In this document: one piece after another, positions 17,997-27,372 of the stretch
Layout of the letters: each line of letters opens with the position of its first letter
Numbering within the stretch: the stretch's first letter is position 1
NCBI GenBank assembly: GCA_965248855.1
Contig: CBDFKQ010000014.1
Location: 434,001-498,000 of the forward strand
Origin: CBDFKQ01 sp965248855
GTDB taxonomy: Bacteria > Bacteroidota > Bacteroidia > Cytophagales > 172606-1
Direction: 5' to 3'
DNA length: 64,000 bases
The notes under the pieces: generated by a model
Database searches by the model: none
What the model saw: the letters and a program-made list of their open reading frames with translations, nothing else
What the model was told of the DNA's origin: nothing
Translations under genes and position numbers: made by a program

Positions 17997-18531
17997 TAAT
18001 TGACTGGCAAACCCAAATGTTTGTAAATTATACAATATCAATGTCGTTTATTAAAGTGATAATTTTTTATAAATTATAATATCCTTTTTTGGCTTGTGTT
18101 TTCTTACAAAAGATCTTTCCTTATTTGAAATAAAAAAATCCTCCTTTTCCTAAAATCCTTTTCAGGATTTATTTTAATATCGGTTTATCAATATTGATAT
18201 TTTGATAAAATTGATAAAAATCTCTTTATTTTCCGCTTAAATAAACGACCTTGGTACTGATATTGATAAACCGATAATTTTGAATTATTTTAATTTTTGT
18301 GATTTGATTTATGCTTAAATAAGTTAAAAAAACTGTAAATGATTTTGTGTATTTAAATAAAATTATTTTTTTTGAGTAACATCAGTTCATAAAATAAATT
18401 TTTCTTTTTTTTCTATTAAAATTTTTATAATTTGTACTTCAAGTATAAAAAATTAGCATTTAGTTTTTCTTACCTTCCCTAAAACCTATAGCCCCTTAAA
18501 TTTTAATTATTGATTGATATAGTTTATTGAA
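17997..18531. other. 535-bp AT-rich intergenic region before spoT
   Basis: No coding frame is present. The left half is very AT-rich, with a weak hairpin AAATCCT/AGGATTT (18153-18170) that could terminate the M23 transcript. The middle holds a 16-bp inverted repeat pair (18179-18275) listed separately. The right half (18276-18531) is unstructured AT-rich DNA, presumably carrying the spoT promoter; I cannot point to a clear TAnnTTTG box. Confidence 0.6.
18179..18275. repeat. 16-bp inverted repeat pair of the AT-rich palindrome family
   Basis: ATCGGTTTATCAATAT (18179-18194) and ATATTGATAAACCGAT (18260-18275) are exact reverse complements, 65 bases apart. The right arm continues as AATTTTGAATT and resembles the copy at 48589-48624, which contains ATAAACCGATAATT. 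It is an intergenic repeat that could form a long hairpin. Confidence 0.65.
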
Positions 18532-20757
18532 ATGGAAACTGCCGTAATTGACGTTGAGACAGAAAAAAAAGAGATATTAAGAAGATACCGTCATTTATTA
18601 AAAACTGCAAAACCTTTTTTAAAAGACGGTGATGCAAAAATAATTAAGAAAGCATTCAGCACTTCTATGGAAGCCCATAAAGGTATGAGGCGAAAATCGG
18701 GTGAGCCATATATTTACCACCCTATTGCTGTTGCACAAATTGCCGTTGAAGAAATAGGATTAGGTACAACCGCAATTGTTGCTGCATTGCTTCATGATGT
18801 AGTAGAAGATACTGAACTTGAAACAGAAGATATAAAAAGAGATTTCGGTGTAAAAGTTGCTAAAATTATTGATGGCCTCACAAAAATATCCGGGGTTTTT
18901 GAATACGGCACATCTCAGCAAGCTGAAAATTTCAGGAAAATGCTTCTTACCCTTTCGGATGACGTAAGGGTGATATTAATAAAACTTGCCGACAGGTTGC
19001 ACAACATGCGTACCCTCGAAAGCATGCCGAGAAACAATCAGTTAAAAATTGCATCCGAAACCATGTATTTATATGCCCCGCTTGCACACAGGCTGGGTTT
19101 AAATGCAATAAAATCTGAACTGGAAGATTTATATTTAAAATATACCGAAACCGAAACTTATCAACTTATTGTTGATAAATTAAAAGAGACCAAAATACAT
19201 AGAGATAAGTTTATAAAAGATTTTATTGCACCTCTTCAAATGGAATTGGAAGAACAGGGCTTTGATTTTGTTATAAAAGGGCGGCCAAAATCTATTTTTT
19301 CCATCTGGAATAAAATGCGAAAGCAAAAAATATCTTTCGAAGAAATTTATGATATTTTCGCTATAAGGGTAATTTTAAAAACCAAACCTGAAAATGAAAA
19401 GGCAATTTGCTGGCAGGTATATTCGATTGTAACAGATTTTTACACCCCCAACCCTGATCGACTTCGTGATTGGATTTCTACGCCGCGAGCAAATGGATAT
19501 GAATCATTACATACAACTGTTATGAGTCGCACAGGCCTGTGGGTGGAAGTGCAAATAAGAACAAAAAGAATGGATGAAATTGCCGAAAAAGGATATGCGG
19601 CACATTGGAAATACAAAGAATCCGGAACAAATAATCCAAATCATGAATCGGGTTTGGATATGTGGATAAGAATGGTGAGCGAAATGCTGGAAAAAGAAGA
19701 AGGTGAGGAAGCCATTGATTTTGTAGAGGATTTCAGAAATAATTTATACAATGAAGAAGTTTTTGTTTTTACGCCTAAAGGGGAATTAAAAACACTGCCT
19801 AATGGTGCTACAGCTTTGGATTTTGCTTTCGAAATTCATACAGAAATTGGCATGCATTGCCTTGGTGCAAAAGTAAATCAAAAATTAGTACCCTTAAATT
19901 ATATTCTTAACAATGGCGACCAAGTTGAAATTTTAACATCCGGTAAACAAAAACCCAATGAAGACTGGTTACGTTTTGTGGTAAGCTCCAAAGCCAGAAG
20001 TGGTATAAAAGATTATCTTAAAGAAGATGAAAAAAGAATTATTGAAGATGGCAAAGAAATAGCAGACCGTAAATTACACTTACTAAAACTTGAAGGCCAG
20101 CCGGAAATAATAGTGCAATTAAGGGCCTATTTTAATTGCAAAACAAACAATGAATTTTATTTTAAAGTCGGGAAAGGATTAATTCTTCCACCTCAACTCA
20201 AAAAATTCAAGGCCGAAAGAATTGCCAGACACGTTCAACATAAAGATACCATCACCGATTCAAAAACATTCGAAAAAGAACTCACCAAATTTAAAGGCGT
20301 GCAATCCGATATGCTTTTAATTGGTGAAGACATGGATAAAATAGACTATGTACTTGCAAAATGTTGTAATCCTATCCCGGGTGATGATGTTTTTGGTTTT
20401 GTAACCGTTAACGAAGGTATTAAAATCCATAGAACCAATTGTCCAAACGCAGTTGAATTAATGTCGAACTATGGATACAGAATTATAAAAGCAAAATGGA
20501 CTTCCCAAGCCGAGCTTGCATTTCTGGCAGGTTTAAGAATAACAGGCTCCGATCGAGTTGGTTTGGTTAATGATGTAACCAGAATAATATCCGGTGAATT
20601 AAAAGTTAATATGCGCTCGATAACTATCGATAGTAATGGAGGGATGTTTGAAGGGCAAATAATGCTTTATGTACATGATACAAGGCATTTGGATATTTTA
20701 ATAGATAAATTAAAAAAAGTAGTGGGGATAATTAATGTAGTACGCTTCGATTCATAA
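18532..20757 (+). CDS. spoT: Bifunctional (p)ppGpp synthetase/hydrolase
   Basis: This 741-residue Rel/SpoT protein has the four usual domains. The HD hydrolase domain comes first, with YIYHPIAVA, AALLHDVVEDT and KLADRLHNMRTL (the metal-binding H and HD residues are present). The synthetase domain follows, with GRPKSIFSIWNKM and EIYDIFAIRV. A TGS domain starts near VFVFTPKGELKTLP, and a C-terminal ACT domain covers the last ~75 residues. It makes and degrades the alarmone (p)ppGpp during starvation. The intact HD residues indicate a bifunctional enzyme, the single long Rel of Bacteroidota. The Fur-type gene follows 62 bases later with its own promoter. Confidence 0.96.
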   Translation: METAVIDVETEKKEILRRYRHLLKTAKPFLKDGDAKIIKKAFSTSMEAHKGMRRKSGEPYIYHPIAVAQIAVEEIGLGTTAIVAALLHDVVEDTELETEDIKRDFGVKVAKIIDGLTKISGVFEYGTSQQAENFRKMLLTLSDDVRVILIKLADRLHNMRTLESMPRNNQLKIASETMYLYAPLAHRLGLNAIKSELEDLYLKYTETETYQLIVDKLKETKIHRDKFIKDFIAPLQMELEEQGFDFVIKGRPKSIFSIWNKMRKQKISFEEIYDIFAIRVILKTKPENEKAICWQVYSIVTDFYTPNPDRLRDWISTPRANGYESLHTTVMSRTGLWVEVQIRTKRMDEIAEKGYAAHWKYKESGTNNPNHESGLDMWIRMVSEMLEKEEGEEAIDFVEDFRNNLYNEEVFVFTPKGELKTLPNGATALDFAFEIHTEIGMHCLGAKVNQKLVPLNYILNNGDQVEILTSGKQKPNEDWLRFVVSSKARSGIKDYLKEDEKRIIEDGKEIADRKLHLLKLEGQPEIIVQLRAYFNCKTNNEFYFKVGKGLILPPQLKKFKAERIARHVQHKDTITDSKTFEKELTKFKGVQSDMLLIGEDMDKIDYVLAKCCNPIPGDDVFGFVTVNEGIKIHRTNCPNAVELMSNYGYRIIKAKWTSQAELAFLAGLRITGSDRVGLVNDVTRIISGELKVNMRSITIDSNGGMFEGQIMLYVHDTRHLDILIDKLKKVVGIINVVRFDS

Positions 20758-20761
20758 TATC

Positions 20762-20795
20762 TTTTGTTATAAAAAAAAATTAACGTTTATCTTTG
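20762..20795 (+). promoter_or_regulatory. Bacteroidota-type promoter of the fur-like gene
   Basis: TATCTTTG (20788-20795) matches the Bacteroidota -7 box TAnnTTTG. A TTTTG (20762-20766) lies 21 bases before it, the expected -33 position. The box ends 51 bases upstream of the ATG at 20847. Confidence 0.6.
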
Positions 20796-20846
20796 TAAAA
20801 TCAATTCGTATTTAATGATTTGATTGTAAATTATTTTGCAATTTAT

Positions 20847-21338
20847 ATGGCACTGAACCTTAATAGTTTTTTAGAAGTAAAAAAGATATTTACTGCCTAT
20901 CTGGAAAGGAAAGAACTTCGAAAAACACCTGAAAGGTTTGCTATATTAGAAGAGATATATTCGCGGGACGGCCATTTTGATGTGGAAGAGTTATACATCA
21001 GCATGAAAAACAAAAATTACCGCGTAAGCCGTGCTACAGTTTATAATACTCTGGATATTTTAATCGATTGTGACTTAGTAACTAAGCATCAGTTTGGTAA
21101 AAATCTGGCACAATACGAAAAATCATATGGCTACCGTCAGCACGACCATTTAATTTGTACAGATTGCCACAAAGTGAAGGAATTTTGTGATCCGCGCATT
21201 CAAAATATTCAAAATATGGTTGGAGAATTGCTTCACTTCAATGTGCTCCATCATTCTTTAATTTTCTATGGCACATGCACGAAGGATAATTGTGAAAATA
21301 AAATTTCACTTCCATCCACACCGATATTACTAAATTAA
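20847..21338 (+). CDS. Fur family transcriptional regulator
   Basis: The 163-residue protein from ATG 20847 (MALNLNSFLEVKK) has the Fur fold. The N-terminal winged helix contains RKTPERFAILEEIY, ISMKNKNYRVSRATVYNTLD and ILIDCDLVTKHQ. The metal-binding part contains RQHDHLICTDCHKVKEFCD (a CxxC structural zinc pair) and a second pair in CTKDNC. The protein senses Fe, Zn or peroxide stress; Fur, Zur and PerR cannot be separated here. An in-frame TTG at 20820 would add nine residues, but the ATG fits the family start better. It has its own promoter and lies between spoT and purA. Confidence 0.9.
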   Translation: MALNLNSFLEVKKIFTAYLERKELRKTPERFAILEEIYSRDGHFDVEELYISMKNKNYRVSRATVYNTLDILIDCDLVTKHQFGKNLAQYEKSYGYRQHDHLICTDCHKVKEFCDPRIQNIQNMVGELLHFNVLHHSLIFYGTCTKDNCENKISLPSTPILLN

Positions 21339-21459
21339 AAACCATACGTTTTTTTTAAGGGCATTTATTAGATTGGCAATGTGAGTTAATTATTTTTTTT
21401 AAGGAAAAAACTTTTAATTCGCACTTTAAATTTTTATTGAAATTTTTAATTTTTATTAA

Positions 21460-22734
21460 ATGAAAGTAGATGTTTTGTTAGGGTTGCAGTGGGGAGATGA
21501 AGGTAAAGGTAAAATTGTAGATGTTTTAGCCCCGCATTATCAGGTGGTGGCGCGTTTTCAGGGTGGACCAAATGCCGGTCATACATTAGAGTTTGATGGA
21601 ATAAAACACGTTCTTCATCAAATTCCTTCAGGAGTTTTCCGTAAGGACACAAAAAATATTATTGGTAATGGTGTAGTGCTGGATCCTATTGTTTTCAGAA
21701 AAGAAGTAAATGCTCTTGAAAAATATAACATTAACCTTAAAGAGAATTTATTTATTTCGAAAAAAGCCCAAATTATTATCCCGACTCATAAGTTGCTCGA
21801 TAAGGCTTACGAACAGGCAATGGGCGAAAACAAAATAGGCTCAACACAAAGAGGGATCGGGCCAACATATACCGACAAAGTTAGTCGCCAGGGCTTGCGC
21901 GTGGGAGATATTTTAAGTAAAAACTTTGAAAAAAAATATACCGACCTGGTTAATAAGCACATAAATATTTTAGAGCTGTACCGCTACGATTATTATGAAG
22001 ATTTAAAATCTACAGGAGAAGAATTTTTATCATCAGTAGAATTTATGAGGCAATTTAATTTAATAGATAGCGAATACGAGATCAATGAAGCATTAAATAA
22101 CAATCAGACTATTTTAGCAGAAGGTGCACAAGGCTCATTACTCGATATTGATTTCGGTTCTTATCCCTTTGTTACCAGCTCTAACACCATGGCGGCAGGT
22201 GCATGTACCGGGCTTGGCGTTGCCCCTAAAAATATTGGTGAAGTATATGGAATTTTCAAGGCTTATGCTACAAGGGTAGGAAGCGGGCCTTTTCCTACAG
22301 AATTATTAGATGAAGTAGGAGAAAGATTAAGAAAAGAAGGAAACGAATTCGGTGCAACAACAGGTCGCCCACGCAGGTGTGGATGGATTGATTTACCTTC
22401 TTTAAAATATGCTATTATGCTTAGTGGCGTAACACAATTAATAATGATGAAGTCGGATGTACTCAACCATTTCGAAACTATTAAGGTTTGCACTCATTAT
22501 CATTTACCTGATGGCGAACTAACCGACAAAATGCCATTTGATGTTTGCGACATCGAAATTAAACCTGTGTATATTGAGTTTAAGGGTTGGAATACTTCTT
22601 TAGAAGGAATCAGGGATTTTGAAAAACTTCCGAAGGAATTATATGAGTATATTCAATATTTAGAAAAAGAATTGAACGTTCCTATTTCTTATTTATCTAC
22701 AGGGCCAAATAGAGTGGATACGTTGAAGAAGTAA
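21460..22734 (+). CDS. purA: Adenylosuccinate synthetase
   Basis: This 424-residue enzyme has the GTP-binding P-loop in GLQWGDEGKGKIVD with catalytic Asp and the following GHT (GGPNAGHTLEF). IGSTQRGIGPTY and TTGRPRRCGW are the IMP- and GTP-binding signatures. PurA joins IMP and aspartate using GTP, the first step from IMP to AMP, in the cytoplasm. The length is normal (about 420-430). It is a single gene with a strong terminator right after it. Bacteroidota often place it next to a fur-type gene, as here. Confidence 0.97.
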   Translation: MKVDVLLGLQWGDEGKGKIVDVLAPHYQVVARFQGGPNAGHTLEFDGIKHVLHQIPSGVFRKDTKNIIGNGVVLDPIVFRKEVNALEKYNINLKENLFISKKAQIIIPTHKLLDKAYEQAMGENKIGSTQRGIGPTYTDKVSRQGLRVGDILSKNFEKKYTDLVNKHINILELYRYDYYEDLKSTGEEFLSSVEFMRQFNLIDSEYEINEALNNNQTILAEGAQGSLLDIDFGSYPFVTSSNTMAAGACTGLGVAPKNIGEVYGIFKAYATRVGSGPFPTELLDEVGERLRKEGNEFGATTGRPRRCGWIDLPSLKYAIMLSGVTQLIMMKSDVLNHFETIKVCTHYHLPDGELTDKMPFDVCDIEIKPVYIEFKGWNTSLEGIRDFEKLPKELYEYIQYLEKELNVPISYLSTGPNRVDTLKK

Positions 22735-22752
22735 ACCTTATTGAAAATTTTT

Positions 22753-22787
22753 AAAACGCCAATCAAATATTGGCGTTTTAATTTTTA
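22753..22787 (+). terminator. Rho-independent terminator after purA
   Basis: An 11-bp perfect stem, AAAACGCCAAT (22753-22763) with ATTGGCGTTTT (22769-22779), encloses a 5-nt loop and is followed by a T-rich run. It starts 18 bases past the purA stop codon. Confidence 0.9.
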
Positions 22788-22841
22788 TTATGTTGGAGCC
22801 AAAAAAATTACCACTATTATTTATACTAAAATTGTCTTGTC

Positions 22842-22884
22842 CTGAAAGTTAATCCCGCCTTAGGCATATACCTTATAACTTTCA
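22842..22884. other. 10-bp inverted repeat in the purA-methyltransferase gap
   Basis: CTGAAAGTTA (22842-22851) and TAACTTTCAG (22875-22884) are exact reverse complements around a 23-nt loop. It lies between two convergent genes and is not followed by a T-run, so it may be a remnant repeat rather than a terminator. Confidence 0.4.
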
Positions 22885-23026
22885 GACATAATAATTACAT
22901 CTTCTTTTTCTATTTATAATGATTTTTCCATAGTCTTATGTCGGGATATTAATTTTAAGAAAATCCTTTATTTTACTAAGGCCTGCTTTGATGGGTTAAA
23001 GTATGAAAGTTAAATTCTTTTCATCA

Positions 23027-23604
23027 TTATCTTTTAGCTGCAATAATTATACCTGTTGCCCAATTTAATTTCGTAAGCAATAAATCTTTTCGGGCTTCCA
23101 AATCTTTAATTAAATTAGCAGCTTTTTCATGATGGCCTTCCGGCCAGTTTGGTTGTGGCAACATATCGTCAATAATATATAAGCCTCCCTTATTTAACAT
23201 GTCTATTGCTTCATCCAACAAAAGGTATTTACCATGCCAGGTATCTGCAAAAATATAATCAAACCTTTGGTTTATATTGCTTTCAAACCATTCGCCACCA
23301 TTCGAAAATATTAAATTTAATCTGGTATCATTACCTAAAAACTCGTGAGCAATGTCTAAAAATTTTTCATCGTTATCTATTGATATTAAAGTAGAATTAT
23401 TATCCATTCCATCTAATATCCATGCTGTTGATAGGCCGGTTCCTGTACCTAATCTAAAAATTTACCGGAAGGTTTGGTAATGGCAAGTGTTCTCAATAAT
23501 GAACAAGTTAAAGGATCGGATGCCATTGTAAAGCCCGAAACTTTTGTTGCCTTGTCAATTCGATTGTAAGCTGTAGGGAATGGTTGATTTATTTCTTCTG
23601 TCAT
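23027..23604 (-). pseudogene. Class I SAM-dependent methyltransferase (O-methyltransferase type), frameshifted
   Basis: Two frames together give one ~192-residue methyltransferase. The first starts at ATG 23604 (MTEEINQPFPTAYNRIDKAT) and reaches the SAM-binding strand, KPSGKFLD. The second continues as LGTGTGLSTAWILDGMDNN and then LISIDNDEKF, FDYIFADTWHGKY, and ends at 23027. The break is at AA (23451-23452), where three A would restore LDLGTGTG. A single base is missing. The substrate is unknown; related small enzymes methylate catechol-like or other small molecules. Nothing in the neighbourhood points to a pathway. Error and inactivation are both possible. Confidence 0.8.
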
Positions 23605-23762
23605 GAAATTAATATTAACAGCTAATGTAAAATAGATTCTTTAAATGAAATTATTAATGATTTTGTAAAGCATTATTTTAGGAAATATTAAATAAATATT
23701 CGGGGCCTGCCTCCGGCTCTAATCCAAAAAATAAAAACTAATCACAAAAAATAAAAAAAAAT

Positions 23763-23799
23763 GAATTATCAATTTATCAATATCGATATATTCATAATT
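23763..23799. repeat. AT-rich dispersed palindrome
   Basis: The sequence reads GAATTATCAATTTATCAATA then TCGATATATTCATAATT. Its reverse complement begins AATTATGAATATATCGATAT and matches the copies at 48589 and 40045. It directly abuts the stop codon of the acyl-CoA reductase gene (23801). Confidence 0.65.
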
Positions 23800-23800
23800 T

Positions 23801-24814
23801 TCATTCTAAATTTTTTATAAATTCCATTGTATCAATTCCATCTGCATAATCATTTACACTTGGGCATTGGGCATTGCCAAAAGCGATACTTTGAGGGAAC
23901 CAGGCCTTATTTGAAACCACACATTGAATTTTATTTTGATTTTCAATGAGTTCAACCTGTAAATCAGAAACATTTTTATAAGATTCATAATAAATAACAG
24001 CCATCGGCGATACCAAGTTTTTATTTTCGATTAAAGAAACAAAGCCGTTTTCTAAAAATTTTTCTCTGTTCATTAAGTATATTGATCTATTATAATCGTA
24101 ATTGTTTGCATACTTATGGTGGTTTTTTACATGCTCAAATTTAAATATTCCTTCAAAAAAACGATCAAGAATATAACCTTCCGGAATGTAAATTTTAGAA
24201 ACATTCCGGCAACCCAATCCAAAATATTGAAAAATATCTTTTCCCAACTCCTCAATATCTTCTTTGGTTTCTTCACCATTTAAAACAGCAACCGATGTTC
24301 TGTTCCGCCTTAAAATGTGGGGTTTATCTTTAAAATAATACTCAAAATACCTTGATGTATTATCGCTGCCGGTTGCAATTATTGCATCAACATCATTTAA
24401 CCTTTCTACAAAAAATATTTTTTCTTTTAAGTCCGAACCTATTTCAATTAAAATTTTAATAATTTCTTTTATTAAAACAGAATCTTGCGAACTTGGTTTT
24501 GCAAATAAAATATTACCGCTTATTAACACACACATCAAATCGTGAAAACCAACTGCCGGAATATTGCCTGCCATTACCACACCAATTTTTTTTTCTTTTT
24601 TTAGTGTCAAATGGTAAGAATTAAACCATTTTATTAAATCATCTTCATTCAATAATCGGATAATCCCTTTAAGAGCCAATTCAACATTTTCGCGTGTAAA
24701 CCAAGGATTTTCGTTTGCTGATTTGTAAAATAATTCGTCAGTATCGGATGACGATAAATGTTGTAAATATTTACCAAGGGCAATAAAATATCTTAAATTA
24801 TTCTCGGGATTCAT
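23801..24814 (-). CDS. Acyl-CoA reductase (LuxC-like)
   Basis: This 337-residue protein belongs to the aldehyde-dehydrogenase-like LuxC/acyl-CoA reductase group. Visible motifs are GVVMAGNIPAVGFHDLMCVL (substrate channel and nucleotide-binding turn), AIIATGSDNTSRYFEYYF, and FGLGCRNVSKIYIPEGY, whose Cys202 is the predicted acyl-thioester nucleophile. It should reduce an activated fatty acid to an aldehyde with NAD(P)H in the cytoplasm. In Bacteroidota this gene is usually paired with a small ferredoxin gene, and here one lies divergently 163 bases away (24978). The physiological role in non-luminous bacteria is not established. Confidence 0.85.
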   Translation of the reverse strand: MNPENNLRYFIALGKYLQHLSSSDTDELFYKSANENPWFTRENVELALKGIIRLLNEDDLIKWFNSYHLTLKKEKKIGVVMAGNIPAVGFHDLMCVLISGNILFAKPSSQDSVLIKEIIKILIEIGSDLKEKIFFVERLNDVDAIIATGSDNTSRYFEYYFKDKPHILRRNRTSVAVLNGEETKEDIEELGKDIFQYFGLGCRNVSKIYIPEGYILDRFFEGIFKFEHVKNHHKYANNYDYNRSIYLMNREKFLENGFVSLIENKNLVSPMAVIYYESYKNVSDLQVELIENQNKIQCVVSNKAWFPQSIAFGNAQCPSVNDYADGIDTMEFIKNLE

Positions 24815-24977
24815 AAAAATATTCGCAGTAATAGTATAATTTTTTTAATAAAAATTCACAAAAAGTAAAATAGGCTTTTAATTATTTGAAACTAAACTGC
24901 AAATTTCTTTATTTTTACGAAATATTTATAAATGATTTTGTGTTTAACAAATAAAGAAGACTAATAAGAAAAATAAA

Positions 24978-25331
24978 ATGGCTATTATAATTACAGATGA
25001 ATGCATAAATTGTGGAGCATGTGAACCCGAATGCCCGAATACGGCCATTTATGAAGGTGGTGTTGAGTGGAACTATGCAGGAGGAACAAAATTAGAAGAA
25101 GTAAAAAACGAAGATGGAAGTTTAATAAGTGCTAAAACACCTATGAAACCGGTATCGAACGAATATTATTATATTGTTCCTACAAAATGTACAGAATGCA
25201 ACGGTTTTCACGAAGAACCTCAATGCGCAGCCGTATGCCCGGTTGATTGTTGTGTAGATGACCCTGATGTGAGAGAATCGAAAGATGAGTTACTTGCAAA
25301 AAAAGCCTGGCTTCACGCTGAAGAAGTTTAG
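24978..25331 (+). CDS. 4Fe-4S dicluster ferredoxin
   Basis: This 117-residue ferredoxin has two 4Fe-4S binding motifs. The first is Cys9, Cys12, Cys15 and Cys19 in CINCGACEPECPN; the second is Cys71, Cys74, Cys83 and Cys87 in CTECNGFHEEPQCAAVCPVD. The extra residues between Cys74 and Cys83 and the insertion between motifs fit the YfhL/Alvin-type ferredoxins. It carries low-potential electrons in the cytoplasm. It is divergent from the acyl-CoA reductase gene, its probable functional neighbour. A terminator follows 84 bases after the stop codon. Confidence 0.93.
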   Translation: MAIIITDECINCGACEPECPNTAIYEGGVEWNYAGGTKLEEVKNEDGSLISAKTPMKPVSNEYYYIVPTKCTECNGFHEEPQCAAVCPVDCCVDDPDVRESKDELLAKKAWLHAEEV

Positions 25332-25415
25332 TTTTGTTTAAATTTTGATATTTAAGGGCCGGATTCCTATTCATTTTACAGAAATGAACAGGAAATTTAT
25401 TGTTAATAAATATTA

Positions 25416-25447
25416 AAAAAAGGATGGGAATAATTCCATCCTTTTTT
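25416..25447 (+). terminator. Rho-independent terminator after ferredoxin
   Basis: A stem of about 12 bp, AAAAAAGGATGG (25416-25427) with CCATCCTTTTTT (25436-25447), has an 8-nt loop and ends in a T-run. It serves the ferredoxin gene. Confidence 0.85.
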
Positions 25448-25564
25448 GTTTTTAGACTTATGAAAAAAATTTAGATGTTCGCATTTCGCGCCCATGTCAG
25501 CGTTTTGTTAATTAATTATTTTTCTTTCTACTATTACGCACAGAGTCCTGCTTTTGATAAATGA

Positions 25565-25584
25565 TTTAAGTGTGAGCACTTAAA
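25565..25584. promoter_or_regulatory. TTTAAGTG-N4-CACTTAAA palindrome
   Basis: TTTAAGTG (25565-25572) and CACTTAAA (25577-25584) are exact reverse complements around TGAG. It lies 145 bases upstream of the lipoprotein start at 25729. The same arms occur upstream of the encapsulin shell gene (31488-31507), with a 7-bp-arm relative at 62704-62722. It could be an operator or a short dispersed repeat. Confidence 0.45.
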
Positions 25585-25728
25585 CCGGAAGAGTAATTTT
25601 TATTTTCTACATAAAAAGTAATAATATTTCAAGTTATTAATAAATGACAAAAACAAAACAATAAGTTAACATGCAAGTAAAATTTAAAAGGCAATTTCAC
25701 GAGCGGAATTCTAACCCTTTTAATTTTT

Positions 25729-27372
25729 ATGTTTAACATTAAACAATCACTTTGTATGACATTATTCTCAAAATCAATTTTTTTATTCATTACATCATTT
25801 GCAGCTACCTTACTTTTCGAAAGTTGTGGCACTTCCTTAATCCGGGATAATTTAAAAATTTCTCGGGTCGATTCTAAGTCAACAGTTACAACACTGTCTT
25901 CTGTTTCTACAATGGAAGGGTTTGAAGTTGGAAGTACCAGCCCAAAAACTGCCTATGACGTGTCTCCTTCAGGTTCGTCAGGAGGTGATAATGTTACCCT
26001 TCAAAGTAAATCATGGAACATGTTTGATGCCTTGATTGGTAATTTGAGTGGCGATTTAAAATCAGGTGCCTGGTCTGCACGTATTCGTAATTCCGGCAAA
26101 ATAACAATGCTGTTCGATGTTTCGACAGGCATCAGTACTATTTCTATAAAGCACGGCACTTATAGCAGTGATGCAGCCAGCCAATGGGGCTTATGGTTTT
26201 CGGTAGATGGCGGAGGCACTTGGACTCAATCCGGAAATAATATTACAACAACTTCATCATTGCAAACTCAAACATTTACCCTTAGTTTAACAGGGACAGC
26301 CAGAATAGAAATTAGAAAATTATCAGGTTCTTCTAACCGGATTAATATTGATGATATAACAATTAATGACAATACTTCCGGTGGCGGCGGAGGTGGAGGT
26401 GGAACAGGAACCGGCAAAAAGTTTTTGTTCGATGCTTCACATTATGAAAACGCAGGAAGTGCAGATTGGCAAATCGATGCTGACGGAACAGAGAATGTAC
26501 CTACTTATACCGGTGGCACTACTGTTGAAACAAAAGCACAAAGATATCCAAGCCCGTCTTATACAGGTGTAACTTCAGGCACCGCTGAAAATTATTGGAA
26601 AGGCGGAATTTCTGCATGGGCAATTGAATTAGTAAAGAGAGGCCAATTAGTGGAAACATTGCCTGTTAATACACCTATTACTTATGGGAATAGTTCAAAC
26701 CCACAAGACTTAAGCAATTATGATGTATTTGCAGTAGTTGAACCCAACAGGCTTTTTTCAACTTCCGAAAAAACAGCCATAATAAATTTTATAGCTAATG
26801 GTGGCGGCCTTATGATGGTGGCTGACCATACTGCTGCTACAACTGCCGGTACAGATGCAAACGGATATAACCCATCTGACCGTGATGGTGATGGCTTCGA
26901 TTCTCCAAGGGTTTGGAACGATTTAATGACCAATAACGGGATTAACAACACAAATCCTTTCGGCTTTGTAATAGATTATGTGGATATTAGTGAAAAGCCT
27001 ACCACAAAAGTTTATACCGGAACCAATGCGAATGCCCAAGCCGTATTAAATGGAACTGCAGGTCAAGCCTCCAAACTTGCATTCTATAATGGCAGCACTG
27101 CAACTTTATTTCCCTCAAATAATTCAAATGTTCAGGGTTTATTTTGGCGTACAAATAGTACAGTCGGCAGTAATTCCGGTGTAATGGCATTACTATCTAC
27201 TTATAGTAATGGAAGGGTTGTTTTTATAGGAGATAGTTCTCCTTGCGACGACGGAACCGGAGACACGAACGACAATTTATTTAATGGTTGGTCGGGCGAT
27301 GCGCCTTCAGGTTTCACTTCTCATCCGGCATTATATATTAATGCATCATTATGGCTTGCTAAAGTTCAGTAA
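25729..27372 (+). CDS. Lipoprotein: beta-sandwich, Gly-rich linker, Rossmann-like DUF4350-type domain
   Basis: This 547-residue protein has a lipoprotein signal with the lipobox LFESCG. Residues of about 60-215 form a beta-rich domain (EGFEVGS, DALIGNLSGD, WSARIRNSGKITM, NRINIDDITI) that is common in secreted Bacteroidota proteins, where it often sits before nucleases. A run of eight glycines forms a linker. The C-terminal part begins KFLFDASHYENAGSADWQID and contains YDVFAVVEPNRLFSTSEKTA, GGGLMMVADHTAA, a Ca-binding-like DRDGDGFDS and GRVVFIGDSSP. This is the pattern of DUF4350 or glutamine-amidotransferase-like folds. No catalytic residue can be assigned. An ATG at 25756 is an alternative start with an equally good signal. 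Confidence 0.65.
   Translation: MFNIKQSLCMTLFSKSIFLFITSFAATLLFESCGTSLIRDNLKISRVDSKSTVTTLSSVSTMEGFEVGSTSPKTAYDVSPSGSSGGDNVTLQSKSWNMFDALIGNLSGDLKSGAWSARIRNSGKITMLFDVSTGISTISIKHGTYSSDAASQWGLWFSVDGGGTWTQSGNNITTTSSLQTQTFTLSLTGTARIEIRKLSGSSNRINIDDITINDNTSGGGGGGGGTGTGKKFLFDASHYENAGSADWQIDADGTENVPTYTGGTTVETKAQRYPSPSYTGVTSGTAENYWKGGISAWAIELVKRGQLVETLPVNTPITYGNSSNPQDLSNYDVFAVVEPNRLFSTSEKTAIINFIANGGGLMMVADHTAATTAGTDANGYNPSDRDGDGFDSPRVWNDLMTNNGINNTNPFGFVIDYVDISEKPTTKVYTGTNANAQAVLNGTAGQASKLAFYNGSTATLFPSNNSNVQGLFWRTNSTVGSNSGVMALLSTYSNGRVVFIGDSSPCDDGTGDTNDNLFNGWSGDAPSGFTSHPALYINASLWLAKVQ

Larger units (their letters stand above)
25332..25728. other. 397-bp intergenic region
   Basis: It holds the ferredoxin terminator (25416-25447) and a TTTAAGTG palindrome (25565-25584), both listed. 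Otherwise it is AT-rich, with no open frame. The stretch around 25525-25590 resembles a stretch upstream of the encapsulin gene (around 31465-31510), suggesting a short shared repeat. Confidence 0.6.
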
